A stretch of DNA of 64,000 bases from NCBI GenBank assembly GCA_021495925.1, contig JAKEKT010000016.1, positions 124,001 to 188,000 of the forward strand. Reading direction: 5' to 3'. Each line of letters opens with the position of its first letter. The first letter of the stretch is position 1. Source of the DNA: Diplodia intermedia (taxonomy: Eukaryota > Ascomycota > Dothideomycetes > Botryosphaeriales > Botryosphaeriaceae). The translations under genes and the position numbers were made by a program. Shown here piece by piece: positions 44,927-56,875 of this stretch. The notes below the pieces were generated by a model, which was given only the letters and a program-made list of their open reading frames with translations, did not search any database and was not told where the DNA came from.

Positions 44927-47799
44927 CTACTCAATCTTCGCCGCAACCAACTTTAGAACCTCCTCAACCCCTTTGCCCCAATTCTTCGGGTCCTTCGCGA
45001 CCGCCTGCCACACCTCGCCATGCTTCGGCTCGCTAAGCACACACTTACTGACCACTTCCTCCCTCTTCTCCTCGGTACCGTGCTGGCAAACAAACTTGTA
45101 GTACCAAGCCCACGTATCGCCCAAGTCCGCATCCAGCAAAATCGCCTTCTCGAACCAACTCGCCGCCTTCTCCAGCCGGCGCTCGCCCCAGAAGATGCGC
45201 GCGACCGCGACGAACAGCAGCGGGTCGTTGTCGACCTTCTTGATGGCCTCTAGCGAGCGCGGCTTGCGCTGCGTGCGCGGCTCCAGGTGCCAGATCTTCT
45301 CCGCCCACAGCAAGCCTGAGTTGGGCACCTCTTGCAGCGCTTGCGCCATGATCTGCTGCGCCGCCGACATGTTGTTTGCGCGACGTTCGAGCCGGACGGA
45401 TTCCGTCCACAGCTCCGGGTTCTTCTTGACGGCGAGGCGTGCACGGTCGAGGACGGAACGCGCCTTGACAATGACGCCGGCCTTTTCTTCGAGGCGCGAG
45501 AGGAGGAGATAGAGAGGCACGGACTTCGGGCACTGGCGCGTACCTGTAGTGTACGCCTCGCGGGCCTGAGGGATCTTGCTGAGTGATTCGTAAATCTGGC
45601 CCTTTTGCATGTAGAGCTTGGACTCCTTGGGGAAGAGCTGGAGACCTTGCGTGACGAGGTCCAAGGCTGCTTCCAGGTTTCCGAGTTGCCTCTCGTACGC
45701 TACGGACCGGTACCAGACGCGGTTGGTGCCGGCTTCGCGGCGGGCGACCATGAGCAACTCGCGGGCCTTGTCGTGGTTGCCATGGTCGGCTTCCATCTTG
45801 ACGGCGGCGAGCCAGATGTCCTCATTGTTGGGGTTCTGGTTGAAGGCTCGGCGGATGACATCTCTCGCTTCGTCCAGTTCGCCTGCCTGCTCTCTTTCCC
45901 TGGCGAACAACAGCCAGAGCTCTTGTGCACCGGGGCAAGCCTCCACAGCCTTCTCGAGCAGGTTCCAGAGCGCCTCCTTTGTTCCATGGTTGCGCTCGAG
46001 AGCAACCGCAGCTGACCAAAGAGTCTTGGAGGTAGGGAAAATGCGGAGAGCATAGGCATAGATAGCTCTAGCTGTCTCATACTTCCCTCTGCCAATGCTT
46101 CCACGAGCGTCCTCCATGAAAATCTCTTTCCGGTCGTCGTCCTCGTCCAGGGTCCAGCTGAGTGTCTCCTTGATGATGGCTTGGCAAGAAATGATCATGC
46201 CTTCATCCTCGCATTTCTCCGCTTCCGAAATCCATTCCTCGCGCTTGAGCATTGCGGACTCCTTGGCGAGCGACTTGATACCACGTTCCATGACCTTGAA
46301 CACCATGTCCGACCTGCCTAGCTGCTCCTGTAGCGCTGCAGCAGCACGCCAGATCTCGTGGCTCGTGGGCACTGCCTTGCGAGCCTTGTTGAGGACGACT
46401 TGTGCGTTCTCAGGTGTCTCCAACCGAGCCAGAGCGAGCCAAAGCTCCACAGACAATGGGATAATCTCCGTTGCTTTCGCCAGCATCAAACGAGCGTCTG
46501 CTGGATCCTCTTCCAACGCGATGGCAGACTTCCAGAGGTCCACGCTCTGTGGGACGGCGTCTAGAGCATGCCGGAGGACTCGCTTCTTTGCTCGCAGATC
46601 AGTCTCCAGATCCGCTGCAGCCTGCCATAAACGAGCCGAGGTATTGTTATGCTTGATGGCATTGGCTCCGATGATCTTGGCATTGTGATTGTCGTTCAAA
46701 CGAATGTTTTCCAGCCAGCAGTCGATCGATTTCGGGCAGTGTTCGCAGCCTCGCGCAATTACGTTTCTTGCAGCGACGATGCGTCCTGCAACCTCCTCAA
46801 GGCGTGCCGCAGCGATCCAACCCGGACCGTGCTTTGGGTTCGTCTTAATGACGGACTCCAAGAGCTCCCGCACACGCTTGATATCTCCCACCTGGACTTC
46901 TCCAGCGCTCAATTCAGACTTTGACAAGCTGGTCAAATATCCCTTCGGGTCGATGCTTGAGGCGGTGCCTGCAGCGGTCTCGGTTCCGGAGCTTTGCGTG
47001 GCCTGGTCCAAGCGGACTTGAAGCACCTTTTCACGGGCAGCTCCAATATCAGCAAAGTTGGTCATGGTGCCATCTGCATTCTCTCCCCCGCCCTCGGCCG
47101 CTATGCTTGTGTCCAGCGAACCAGCGTCTCGTGCGGCCGCAATCACACTGTCGGGCACAGCGTAGAATCTCTGCCTCAGGTTCTGTTTCTGCCTTCTGTT
47201 CTTGCCCGTCAGATCTCCAACCTCGGGCAGATTAGCCCAGTCCTCCTCCGAAACGCTACCGAGGGCACGTTTGAGATCGGCGAATTGTTGCTGGATTTTG
47301 GGGTTGTTCCGCTCGTATTCATCGCGCTCAGCCTTCTCGCGAGCCTCCCTAGACGGATTCAAGGTGTCGGTAGCCTGTCCATGCGAAGATGATAAACACA
47401 TGCCTCCTGCGACGGCCAGGGGAGCTAGCGACGGGGAACTAACCTGCGTGCTTTTCTACGGCGATCCATGCGCTCATCAACCTCTTGGTATATGCGGTCG
47501 GCCTCGTCATCGTCGCGATCGTAGGTGCCGTTGGCGAACAAGCCGACCTCGTTCTCGGGATCCTGATAGCGGTCGTCATCGTCGTCGTCTTCTTTGCCGG
47601 TGGCGCCGTAGGCGGTGGGCGGGGCCTGGCCGAGAGCAGCGGCGCGCTTCGCAAGGGCTTCCTTGATCTGCTCCTCGGATGGACCTTCGCGGGCAGGACC
47701 AAGATCGGAACGGGTGGTGAAGCCGGTGGCACCACGACCAAGACCGGCGACGTAGTTTTCGGGCGCCGGCTGGTTCAAGAAGTCTCTGCGGCCAGACAT
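44927..47799 (-). CDS. PRP6: pre-mRNA splicing factor Prp6/Prp1 (U4/U6.U5 tri-snRNP)
   Basis: Two exons, 47799-47444 and 47348-44927; 925 aa. The N-terminus (MSGRRDFLNQPAPENYVAGLGRG) is the PRP1_N domain, with an acidic patch and GLFANGTYDRDDDEADRIYQ. Splicing AG|GTTAGT to CTAG|G restores RRKARREAREKAERDEYERNN. The body is a chain of HAT/TPR repeats (GWIAAARLEE, DIWLAAVKME, ELWTESVRLERR, FWGERRLEKAASWFEKAI). Prp6 bridges U4/U6 and U5 in the tri-snRNP. The U6 RNA gene lies about 540 bp downstream on the same strand. Confidence 0.96.
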
Positions 47800-48464
47800 G
47801 GCGGGCAAACGATAGGCGTGGCGAGTGTGGGGTGGAGGTTGGAGCTTTGGTCGCGTCTCGAAATAATTCACGAGCCCAGCCAACGCCGCGGGCGCTAAAC
47901 CCGATGCGTGCATGGAGCTCCAAAAGCGCATCACGGCTCTTCCATTTCCCCAGACACCTGCATAGCCAGGCCATAAAACCAACGGCGTCTAGCACTCCGT
48001 CTTGCTTCAGTCTTACGCAATGGAGTTTCTCGCTTTGCCCCACCAGCAAGGCCTCTGGCGGGCAACTCGGCTTCGGAGGGCGACTGCAGCCACGCCTACC
48101 TACATACCGAACGCCAGCCGCTGCCAGAAGGGTCGGCATAGGCCGATGCATTGTCTTTGGTGCCGATTTGCGGGTTTGCAACGAGCCTCGCGGGCATGTG
48201 CTTGCTGCCGCCAGCGCCGCTCGATCGGCACCTGCACTCACTTCGCTTGACCCGTGACCCACGCGTGCCGACGCGACAACAGGCGCGGCTTCCAGAACAC
48301 GACCTACGGCTTTTGCAATCAAGCGCGACAGCTTTGCTCCACTGCACAACCCACTCTACGCCGTCACTCTGCATCTCACGAACCTCAGCCCACCATTCTC
48401 CCTGCAATATTCCTCTTGTATCATTGGACTGAGAACCCTCGGCGGCAACGCCGTATCCGGCAGC
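47800..48464. promoter_or_regulatory. divergent region PRP6 / DIM-2 with repeat copy B
   Basis: 665 bp holding the PRP6 promoter (near 47800-48000) and, further right, the repeat copy that runs almost to the methyltransferase start codon. Confidence 0.55.
48190..48450 (+). repeat. dispersed repeat, copy B, in the DIM-2 leader
   Basis: Related to 38597-38905. By eye, in the best ~80-bp core, about seven of ten differences are C/T or G/A transitions. Similarity extends through a Pro/Ser-coding-like tail (CCATTCTCC) and a GACTGAGA.CC segment, ending about 15 bp before the DIM-2 start. On the minus strand it has a GTGCAGTGGAGC A-box-like motif. Confidence 0.65.
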
Positions 48465-51400
48465 ATGCCGGTGTTATTGGACGAGGGTAAGTATCTGTGC
48501 CACCTTACGTTTGTTTTGCTCCTCACCCACTGCACAAGGTGCAAGTCACCACGTGCGGCTTCGCTGTCTGCAATGCGCCTCCAAGCCATCATTGACAATC
48601 TCTCTTCTATCTTTTCGTCGGTCGCCGAGAGGAGCGCTGACACGATTACCGCAAAAGATGAACTATTGGAGGATTTCGCCGACGTTACTCTATCGGAAGA
48701 CGAGGATGACTGGCCGCTTCCGCGGCCAAAGCGCGTTAAACTCGACGAAGCCAGCTCTAAGTCCGCAGAGTTCAGCCAACACGAAGCAGACCCGATGGTC
48801 ATAGACCTCACCAGCGATGCCGAAAATGACGATCGAGATCACCGCCCAGACTTCTCTCGAACAAGCAGCCCGCAGGCCGAACCAGGCCCACCAATGAATA
48901 CCAGGATCCATGTCAAGCCATCCCTCTCGAACTACCCGCGATCGCTCTACGAAGATTGGCAACCGCCTCTTACGCCGACGTCCGAGTGTATCGCTCTAGA
49001 TGAACTTTTGGTAAGTTTGAACGGATATCGGGTTTTTCTCTCCCATCGTTTTATATCTTCGTTTCTCACACGCAAACTAGCAAGCTTATGTTGATCCCGC
49101 GGGCCTCGGCTACATCATGATTCCAATCCGACAGTTTCGAATTTATCGACGTTCTGAACCTGAAAAGACCGTTTTGATTAATCGCCAACACGAGCTCGAG
49201 CCTCTTCATCATCTCAAAACCGACCAGGGCTGCGACTGCCTCCTTGTCGATGGCATCATTACGCACAATGGCTTGGAGCGATATATTGAAGGTGTTCCGT
49301 TTCAAACCCTTGCAATTGAAGGCTACGGGGACCCTGAACTTCCCACAGTGTCACGAAACATTTCCATACAATCATTGTATGCCTCCGCTATGGATGTATG
49401 GTACGTCCTCAGAGAACCTGCTGCCGACTACGCCACTTATCATGGACCATTTCTTTGGATCGCCGACTTTGCAAAACACGTCGTGGACTACTTGAGTGAA
49501 CACGAAGTCGTGTCACTTGAACATTTCAGATCCAAATTCTATGACCGGACAAGCCAACGCCATGGAGAAAGTCAGAAATTCCAGCAATGGGCACAGCGTT
49601 TCGGTGGCCAAGAAAAGAACTACGATTTCCGCCAAGCAGCTGTCGCGTATGGCAGCTTTTTGTGGAAGGAAACTTGGTCCGTTATTGACAACCCTCGCAA
49701 GGATCCGTTTTGGTCCGACATAAACTACATTGCGGATAATGAACGAGAGGACGAACCGTTGCGAAAGGCTATAGGTACAGGAAAAACGCTTGTAACGCCC
49801 TACGTCTACAAAAACTTCAAGCATATTTCCCAGCTCAGGGGATACTTTGAATGCAAGAAGCCGAGTCCTCGGGTTCGAGCGGATCTCAAGAAGCGGAAGC
49901 ATATGCTTGGGTTCACTAATGCCCAGCGCGCTCCACCTCAGACAAGCGCCGGGTCCTTCCTTAAAAAAGACAATCTTAAAAGGGGGGATTTTGTGGCTAT
50001 CCATCCGGAGGAAAGTACGCTCTGGAAAGACGGATCGGACGTTTGGTACGCCTTCATCCAGGACATTCGACAGGACCGCCACGGCAAATTCTTCGACGTA
50101 ATATGGCTGTATTCTGCGTCCGCCACGACCCTAGCGGGTGGGCGCTATCCGTTCAAGAACGAGCTCTTCCTATCCTCGCACTGCAATTGCCACGAAGCGC
50201 CGTTGAAACTCAAGGACATTGCTGGTAAAGTAAACATCTCCTGGCTGAAGGGATCGACAGTAGCCACAGACGATCTTAACGGCGGAGCGTCAGATTTTTT
50301 CGTGAGGCAGAAGTTCGACACGGAGCATCATTGCTTTACCACAATCAAGGCTTCGGATTTCTCGTGTCAGTGTCGAGACCAAGCTTCAAATTTCGACAAA
50401 GTCCTTGGAAAAGTGTCGATTGGCGATACAGTTCTGACTCCTTTCAGCCGAAGTGGCGAGCCTTCACAGAGGCCACTTGATTCGTACGGGTTTTCAGAAG
50501 AGATAACAGACAGACTGGAACCAGTCGTAGTAGAGAACTTCCTTCAGAGATCCCAGACGGTTTTAGTTCGCCTATTGGTCCGACGAGCTGCTTGTCGTGA
50601 AGGTCATGGAGCTGACCCTAATGAGTTGGTCTGGACGGATAACTTCTTTGAGATCGATCCGGAGCTTCTAGGTCCCAGATGCCACGTTCGTTTCTTTGAA
50701 GAAGGGGATCAGATTCCTAGCCCCTACAACCGTGATGGGTTAGGAAACTGCTGGTACATCACGAAGCGTTTGACTTCAACAGGAAACTTGGAAAAAGTAC
50801 AGCAGCCTTTCCCAGCAGGGTTGAATCCAGGGGTAGACCCAACCGCTCCGCCACCACGTCAGAAGATGGTTGGCTTAGATGCTTTCGCTGGTGGCGGCAA
50901 CTTCGGACGAGGGCTTGAAGACGGCATGGCTGTTGACTTCCGCTACGCAATTGACTGGGCGAAAAATGCTGTCCTAACCTACAAAGCGAACTGCACAAGC
51001 GAGCATCCGCGCTGGGTCTATTGGGGCTCTGTCAACGACTATCTAAAACAAGTCATGGACGGCGGCAATGCCAAACATTTCGCGAGAGTGGGAGATATCG
51101 ATTTCATTGCGGCGGGCAGTCCCTGCCAGGGCTTTTCCATTCTCCAGCGAGACAAGGCGAGTGAATCATCACTACGCAACATCTCCATGGTCGCGTCGGT
51201 CGCGGCGTACGTTGACGTATATCGACCAAGATACGCTATCCTCGAAAACGTCGTGGCAATGGCACACCAGGGCAAAGAAAAGTTAGGAATATTTCCGCAA
51301 CTCCTCTGCACGCTCGTAGGCATGGGCTATCAAGTGTCTCAACATCTTCTAGATGCTTGGTCGGTTGGGGAGGCTGAAAGAAGATCGCGGCTGTTCGTTT

Positions 51401-52281
51401 CGATCGCGGGACCAGGCCTGACTCCCATGCCTCCAGCCACTCTAACGCACTCCCACCCACCTGGAACGCCGAGAGTATCGCTAGGCAAGAACCTGGCGAA
51501 TGGCCAGAAGTTCGGTGAACGGCGATTCGTACCAACGCCGTTTAGATACGTCTCGATACAGCAAAGCATGGGGGATCTCCCGGACATTGGGGATTCCCAC
51601 GTCCAGACGTGCATTCAATATCCAGACCACCGTACTGTAAGCACGGAGGCGGCTTGGACACGAGCTATGATACGACACATTCCAGTATACCCACCCGCGC
51701 AAGGCGCAATGGACGCAATCCGTGCTGGTAAAATGCCACAGGCGCTAGCCCAGCGATTTCTAGCTGGCGGTGGGATGAAAGTAGGCGCTAACAGCAACTC
51801 TTGGAAGCGGCTTGCTCGGGACGGGCTGACGTCGACGATCACCACCGCTCCAGCTGCGGCATGCGCCATAAACGGGAAGGTGCTGCATTGGCAGCAACAT
51901 CGTGTATTGAGTATCCGGGAAGCTAGAAGAGCCCAAGGGTTCGACGAAGGAGACGTTATCACCGGTTCGCCAGCGGACCAGTGGAAGATAATAGGGAATA
52001 GCGTCTCCCGCGCAACCGCACTGGCGCTCGGCATGGCGCTACAGGAGGCGTGGATGGCCAACCCGCCGGAAGATCGCCCATCCATCACTCCTTCTCGCAC
52101 CATCTCTCCGGACGCTGGAAGCGAGCATCACCTCGCAGCCAAAAACTCCAGGGATTCTTCTCCAGACTTGACCGCCACGCTATCTATGAATTTACCTACT
52201 CCAGTCAGCCACGACGGTGCTGAACGACCGCAGCCAAAGCGCCATGTCGCAGTAGTGATTGACCTTACGCGGGATGACTGA
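48465..52281 (+). CDS. dim-2: DNA (cytosine-5) methyltransferase, DIM-2-like
   Basis: Two exons, 48465-49010 and 49081-52281; 1248 aa. The N-terminal ~180 residues are acidic/Ser-rich. A BAH-type region (about residues 480-580, GDFVAIHPEESTLWKDG, DVWYAFIQDIRQD) is followed by a second BAH-like segment with VVVENFLQRSQTVLVRLLVRR. Methyltransferase motifs: I (LDAFAGGGNFGRGLEDG, ~781), IV (GSPCQGFS, catalytic C864), VI (AILENV, ~903), VIII-like ERRSRLFVS and X (IIGNSVSRATAL, ~1153). All catalytic residues are present. In Neurospora DIM-2 makes all DNA methylation, guided by H3K9me3 and HP1. An in-frame ATG at 48573 is an alternative start. Motif order, length and BAH domains fit DIM-2 better than RID or DNMT5. 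Confidence 0.93.
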
Positions 52282-53141
52282 AAGACTTGGTGGACTTGGA
52301 CAAAAGAACAGCATAGCCTGCGGGGAGATAAAGGCGGATGAGCAAGCTGCGCTTTCGGGATTGATCAGTCTCTTGCTCAAAACAGGTTTCTCGAGCTGAA
52401 CAATGTTTCTCGTTGGGATTTATTCTACAAGGAGCTGCGCTATTCGGACTACTTGAGAGCAGAGAAGAGGCTGTAGAAGGTTTGAGCTGGTCAGACACTA
52501 AGGTCTGTAGAGCGGTTCTTGGAGAAGGTCCTAAGGCTTACGAAGCTTTCCCGTAGATAGACAGGGGCCTTGGAGACGCAATGGGAGGATAACTATTTCT
52601 TTGCATTCTTCGATATATTTCATGCTATTCACAGCGGAAACAGAGAGCCTTCGGTGCAAGGCTTGATCAAGCAGCGTATCCCTGCATATGTTGAAGTTCA
52701 TGTCTACCGTTAAGGTTGTTCACTCACGTTTCCCAAGCAGCACACCTCTTGTCAAATGTTCAATTTCCGATCCTTAGCGTCCATATCACGGCAATTCTGC
52801 CACGGCACTTACCACAAGAGTAGCAGCACGTGGGCTCTTCCCATCTCTTCAACTCTCCAACACGATCGCAACGCCACAAACCCCCAGCGCTCCGCCGTCG
52901 GACCAACGTCCGTACCCAATCCAGCCATGATCTACCCGCCCGCTCGTGCGTACGTCCGAAAGCCCAACATGTAACAGCCAGCCCTACGCCTAGTACTTCT
53001 CCCTTCCGCCCACCCCGCCTTCTTCCCGAAGCACGGGGATCGACCGTGACGCTGAGTCGTGCGGGCTTCCTCTCGCATGACAACCTCATCTCATCTCGCC
53101 TTTTCCGACGAACCTTTTTTTTTTCCCTCCTTCCCCACCCG

Positions 53142-53179
53142 CCTACCTACCTACCTACCTAACCTAACCTAACCTAACC
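53142..53179 (+). repeat. (CCTA)n/(CCTAA)n microsatellite
   Basis: Four to five CCTA units pass into four CCTAA units. The complementary TTAGG is not the fungal telomere unit TTAGGG. Confidence 0.85.
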
Positions 53180-53281
53180 GCCGGTTACGCACGAATGTCC
53201 CGACGGTGCGGTTGTCTCCGGCAGATCGCGCGTTTCAGCCCTCAACGTCACGTATGTATGTGACGGCTTGTTGGTCGGTGT

Positions 53282-53304
53282 GGGGGGGAGGGGGGGGGGG
53301 GGGG
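53282..53304 (+). repeat. G homopolymer tract
   Basis: 22 of 23 bases are G, interrupted by a single A at 53289. A T run of about 16 lies at 53448-53463 and a second G run follows it. Confidence 0.9.
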
Positions 53305-56300
53305 TTTTCGTTGTGGTTGTGCATTGCATGACGGAACGTTGCGCTTTTTGCACCTCTTTCCTTTTCCTGGTCATCATGCCCGACGGATGATGGCTGGGGT
53401 TCCATCCATCCATCCACTGCGGCTTTGTCGGGTTGCATCAGCAGCCCTTTTTTTTTTTTTTTTGGAGGGGGGGGACGCCACCATGCCCATCCCCGCTCCG
53501 CCCCGGCTGCGTCGATCGGTTCGGAGCAAAGGACGGGCAGAGAGAGTGAGAAGGTACTCGAACACGGCAGCGGGCAGCACGATCAAGCGGTTGAGGTTTC
53601 ACGCCTGATCCAAGAGAGACAGTCCGGCAGGAGGGGAGGGAAGATGCCGGCGTGAGTGATCAACAGTAGACCGAAGGAGAGGAAGCTTGATGGTGAAGCA
53701 AGGGAGGAGGAGGGGTCGGCGGGGCGGGGCATGAGGTCAAGGGTCTCGCACGTAGCGGATTCCACGCCGAAAAGCGGAAAATGGAAGGAGGGGGTTCCAC
53801 GAGTCGTGGGTGTCGGCGGAGGCTACCGATGATGTCAAGAGAAGCGTTGATCGCTCGTTTCGAAAAACGCGGGCTCCCGGCGCATCATCGTTTTCTGGAA
53901 CCGGCCGATGCCTTGTTGTTGTTGTACACGTAGACGGAGGATCAACAGCAGTACCTAGCTACTTACGCGTACTGCGGTAGCAGTTGCGGTGGCGTGGGAA
54001 AAAAGAGCATCATAGACTTCACCAGGCCACCTATTTCCGACGTCACTATACACGCGGTTCACGACGTCTGGTTGGTCGGGCGCGCGTCCTTTTTTCTCCG
54101 CGAGAAAAGAGTGGGGGAGCTGGCGAGCGATGCTCGTTTCGAAAAAGGGTAGGCGTGTGGAGAGAGAGAGGGAGAGGCAGGATAGCTAAAAATAGCACCG
54201 GCCAAGCTGGACGCCCTACTGGACATGTCTCCGTTTCGATGGGAACGCGCATGCAGACTATTGACATAGCTAGCGAGTACGACTTCGGAGGGACGAGATC
54301 ATCTGCCTGCCGCCTTCTCCTGGGTATGGGATGACAAGGGCCTGAAGATCGGGTAACTTTCTTTAAAGATGTAGGCAGACGGGGACGTCATTGTCTCTCT
54401 CGCCCTCGACACCGCTGAAGACTGCAGTCTGGACCAGCTTCCTCCGAGCACAACATGTCAGCCAAGCAAAAAGGGAGCATGCTCTCTTATACATGGCCAA
54501 TATGGCGAAAGCATCTCCGTCGCAGAGTAAAGAGTCTAGGTAGCCGTAAGCGGAAATCCTTCGCGTATGCGTGAAGGAAGGTTCAGAGAAGATGCCCGAG
54601 AGTGGACACGCACCAGCCACACCTTCCGCTATGGCGCGGGTACCTGCTGCTGCGCCTCAGGCCCAAATCTCCCGCCCCTGCGCCGGCCGACGCCGCCGCC
54701 GCGCCACGGCTTCCTTCCTTCGCACCTTCCCGAACTCCGGCTAGGTAGGAAGAGAAAAAAGGGCCGTCGGCCGGCCGAAAGCGTTAACCGCTTCGGGCCA
54801 AGGCCCGTCGATATTCGACATATTATTATTGCTTTGTGCTCGTAGCAGTGCTTGGGCCGATGCATAGATAGACAGGCACATCGATCGCACGATCGAAGGA
54901 CCGGTGGTGACCTGTGCAAATGCTGTGGAAGAGAAGTCGACGTCGCCGAACCCTCCGTGCCTGCTTCCTCTTTCGTTGGCTCTGCCTCCGATTGCCGATT
55001 GCCGGCGGGCGCGCCGTGTTCCGTACCGGCAACCAACATATGTGTACCTGCATGAATAATCGGAGCGACCTCACGCCGCAGCCCGGCCACGCCGATGGAA
55101 CAGACGCCCGCCACGCTGCCACCACAGATCACACATGCCTGAGGCCATCGTCGCCCGGCAGGAGGCTGGTCGTCGTCGGTATCACAAGCCCGGCCGTTTT
55201 GGCCGGAAGCGCCCGCCATCTCATTTCGAGGAATGTGAGCAGAACCTATACACGGCAGCGCAAGGGGGAAGGGAGATCGAAAGGTCCAGACCATGGTCTG
55301 CACGACGTGGGGACGGCGTGCGTCAGCTGCTGCAGGGCTGGGTGCATGCATGCCTCCGTCCGTTCCATTATTCCCCCGCCCCGGGTCGTCCCCACGCCCG
55401 GGAGACGGTGCGAAAAGGAAGGGAAAGAATGGAAAGAGATCTCCGTGGCAGTAGTGGTTCCGAAAGCATCCACGGACAATAATTGGAGGGAGAAGGGGGA
55501 GGCATGGCGCCCGGAAAACCAAGTCCCTCTTCCCTGCGCTGCTCATCTCCCGCCAAGCACCGAATCACGAACCGTCGTCAGGCCTTCGTCGGTAGTGCCA
55601 CGGCACCCAAACAACAAAAGATCAGGACTTCTCCATCGGAGACCTCGGGGCTGCCCCTTGATGGGTCTGATGACCCAGGACGGTGCGATGTGCTTAGCTG
55701 ATGCTTGAGCAACAACAGAAGTGATTTGGGAGTGGAGCGTGCGGGCAGTGGCCTGGGGCGCCTCAATCTCAGAGGTCGGCCGGTGCGCCCCCCATGCCGC
55801 CATGCCGCGCACGGCCCACCCCGAACTCCCCGCCTTAAACGGTCTAGCACGCGTAATAACGAGCGGGCGGGAAATTACGCACCCCAAGTGTGGCGTCGAA
55901 GCACACCGCGCATTGCGCATCCGCTGCGACCTCGTCCTCCAGGTGGAAACCAGGCCGACCGGTGGTATCCGCGCCGGAGAAGACCTACAGCGCACAAGAA
56001 TAGGATGACATGGCGACGACGGGAAAGTGGGAGGGAGGGGGGGCCACCGTCCGCGACCTCGCCGAATCATTGCGCCCAATATGCGTACGGTTTCACATAG
56101 AAGAATTGTCGTAAAGCAAATCCGGCTGAGAGAAGGGAACCCCCCGTCGACGAAAGCCAGCTCCGACGCTTCTCTCCAGACTCATGTACAGAATGTGGCT
56201 GACGAGTGTTGGGCCCGATTAAGCTTTCCGTGTCGACCGACAGCCCCCTTGCCGTGCGCGTCGCCATGGTGCGTGGCTGGTGGAGATCGGCAGCTGCATT

Positions 56301-56875
56301 TGATTGAATGATTTTGATTGCTTGCGAAGACTAAGATGCTCATCGACCCTGACCATAAGTCGTGTCGCTCAAAGATGCTTGTGCGGTCGAACCCAGGTCA
56401 TGATGCCATGAGCCAGTACTGTAGGTGGCGCTGAGGGGAATCTAATAGTTTTGCCCGTCTTCTATCAAGTCAATTACAACAAGCACTGCCTGGACCAGCC
56501 ATGTCCAGCTTAACACTCGGAAAATTCGGCGTCTCTTTGACGGAAGGGAATGTAAAACAGGAAGGAGTGTAGGTGGAGAGATCTGAAGGTGATTTCGATT
56601 TTTTTTCTGCCCGACAGCTGCGATGCACAACTGTAGAAGCAGGAAACGTGGGTGCGGGGAGACGGGGGTACTGGATATCACACATAGGCACCCGCTTACA
56701 GCGTGGGTTTCGTCGACAACAAAAGAGCAAATCGAGAACAGACGACTTTCAAATGCGCCCTCCGCCAAACGTTCTCAAAACAAATGAAACCTGAGTGCTC
56801 AAACAAGTGGAAAAGGAAAATTGCCTCTGTACAGGTCCGCCGTTAAGTGTTGCGCGCGTCAGTAGGAAATCAAAT

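Larger units (their letters stand above)
52282..56875. other. 4.6-kb gene-free stretch rich in simple repeats
   Basis: No frame here has convincing domain content. A 305-codon minus-strand frame at 54629-55546 was rejected. Contains homopolymers, (CCTA)/(CCTAA) repeats and several long purine-rich tracts. It is the downstream flank of the Flc/TRP-like gene (whose start is at 59135) and of DIM-2, so it is not a simple promoter. Confidence 0.45.

Noticed and set aside
47576..48349. 257-codon minus-strand frame across the PRP6 promoter and repeat B
   Set aside because: It overlaps PRP6 exon 1 in another frame and runs through the dispersed repeat; no protein signal.
48487..48538. possible extra intron at the DIM-2 start (GTAAGT donor)
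   Set aside because: Removing it shifts the frame out of the acidic N-terminal region, and the acceptor (AAG) is weak. The unspliced reading keeps the frame to the confirmed intron at 49011.
53142..53179. possible interstitial telomere repeat
   Set aside because: The unit on the other strand is TTAGG, not the fungal TTAGGG, and it grades into TAGG units. A simple microsatellite explains it.
54629..55546. 305-codon minus-strand frame in the 4.6-kb gap
   Set aside because: Pro/Arg/Cys-rich composition with no recognisable domain. It may still be a real orphan gene, but nothing supports it.
56380..56420. B-box-like TGGGTTCGACC on the minus strand, a possible tRNA
   Set aside because: The T-stem does not pair and there is no cloverleaf around it.
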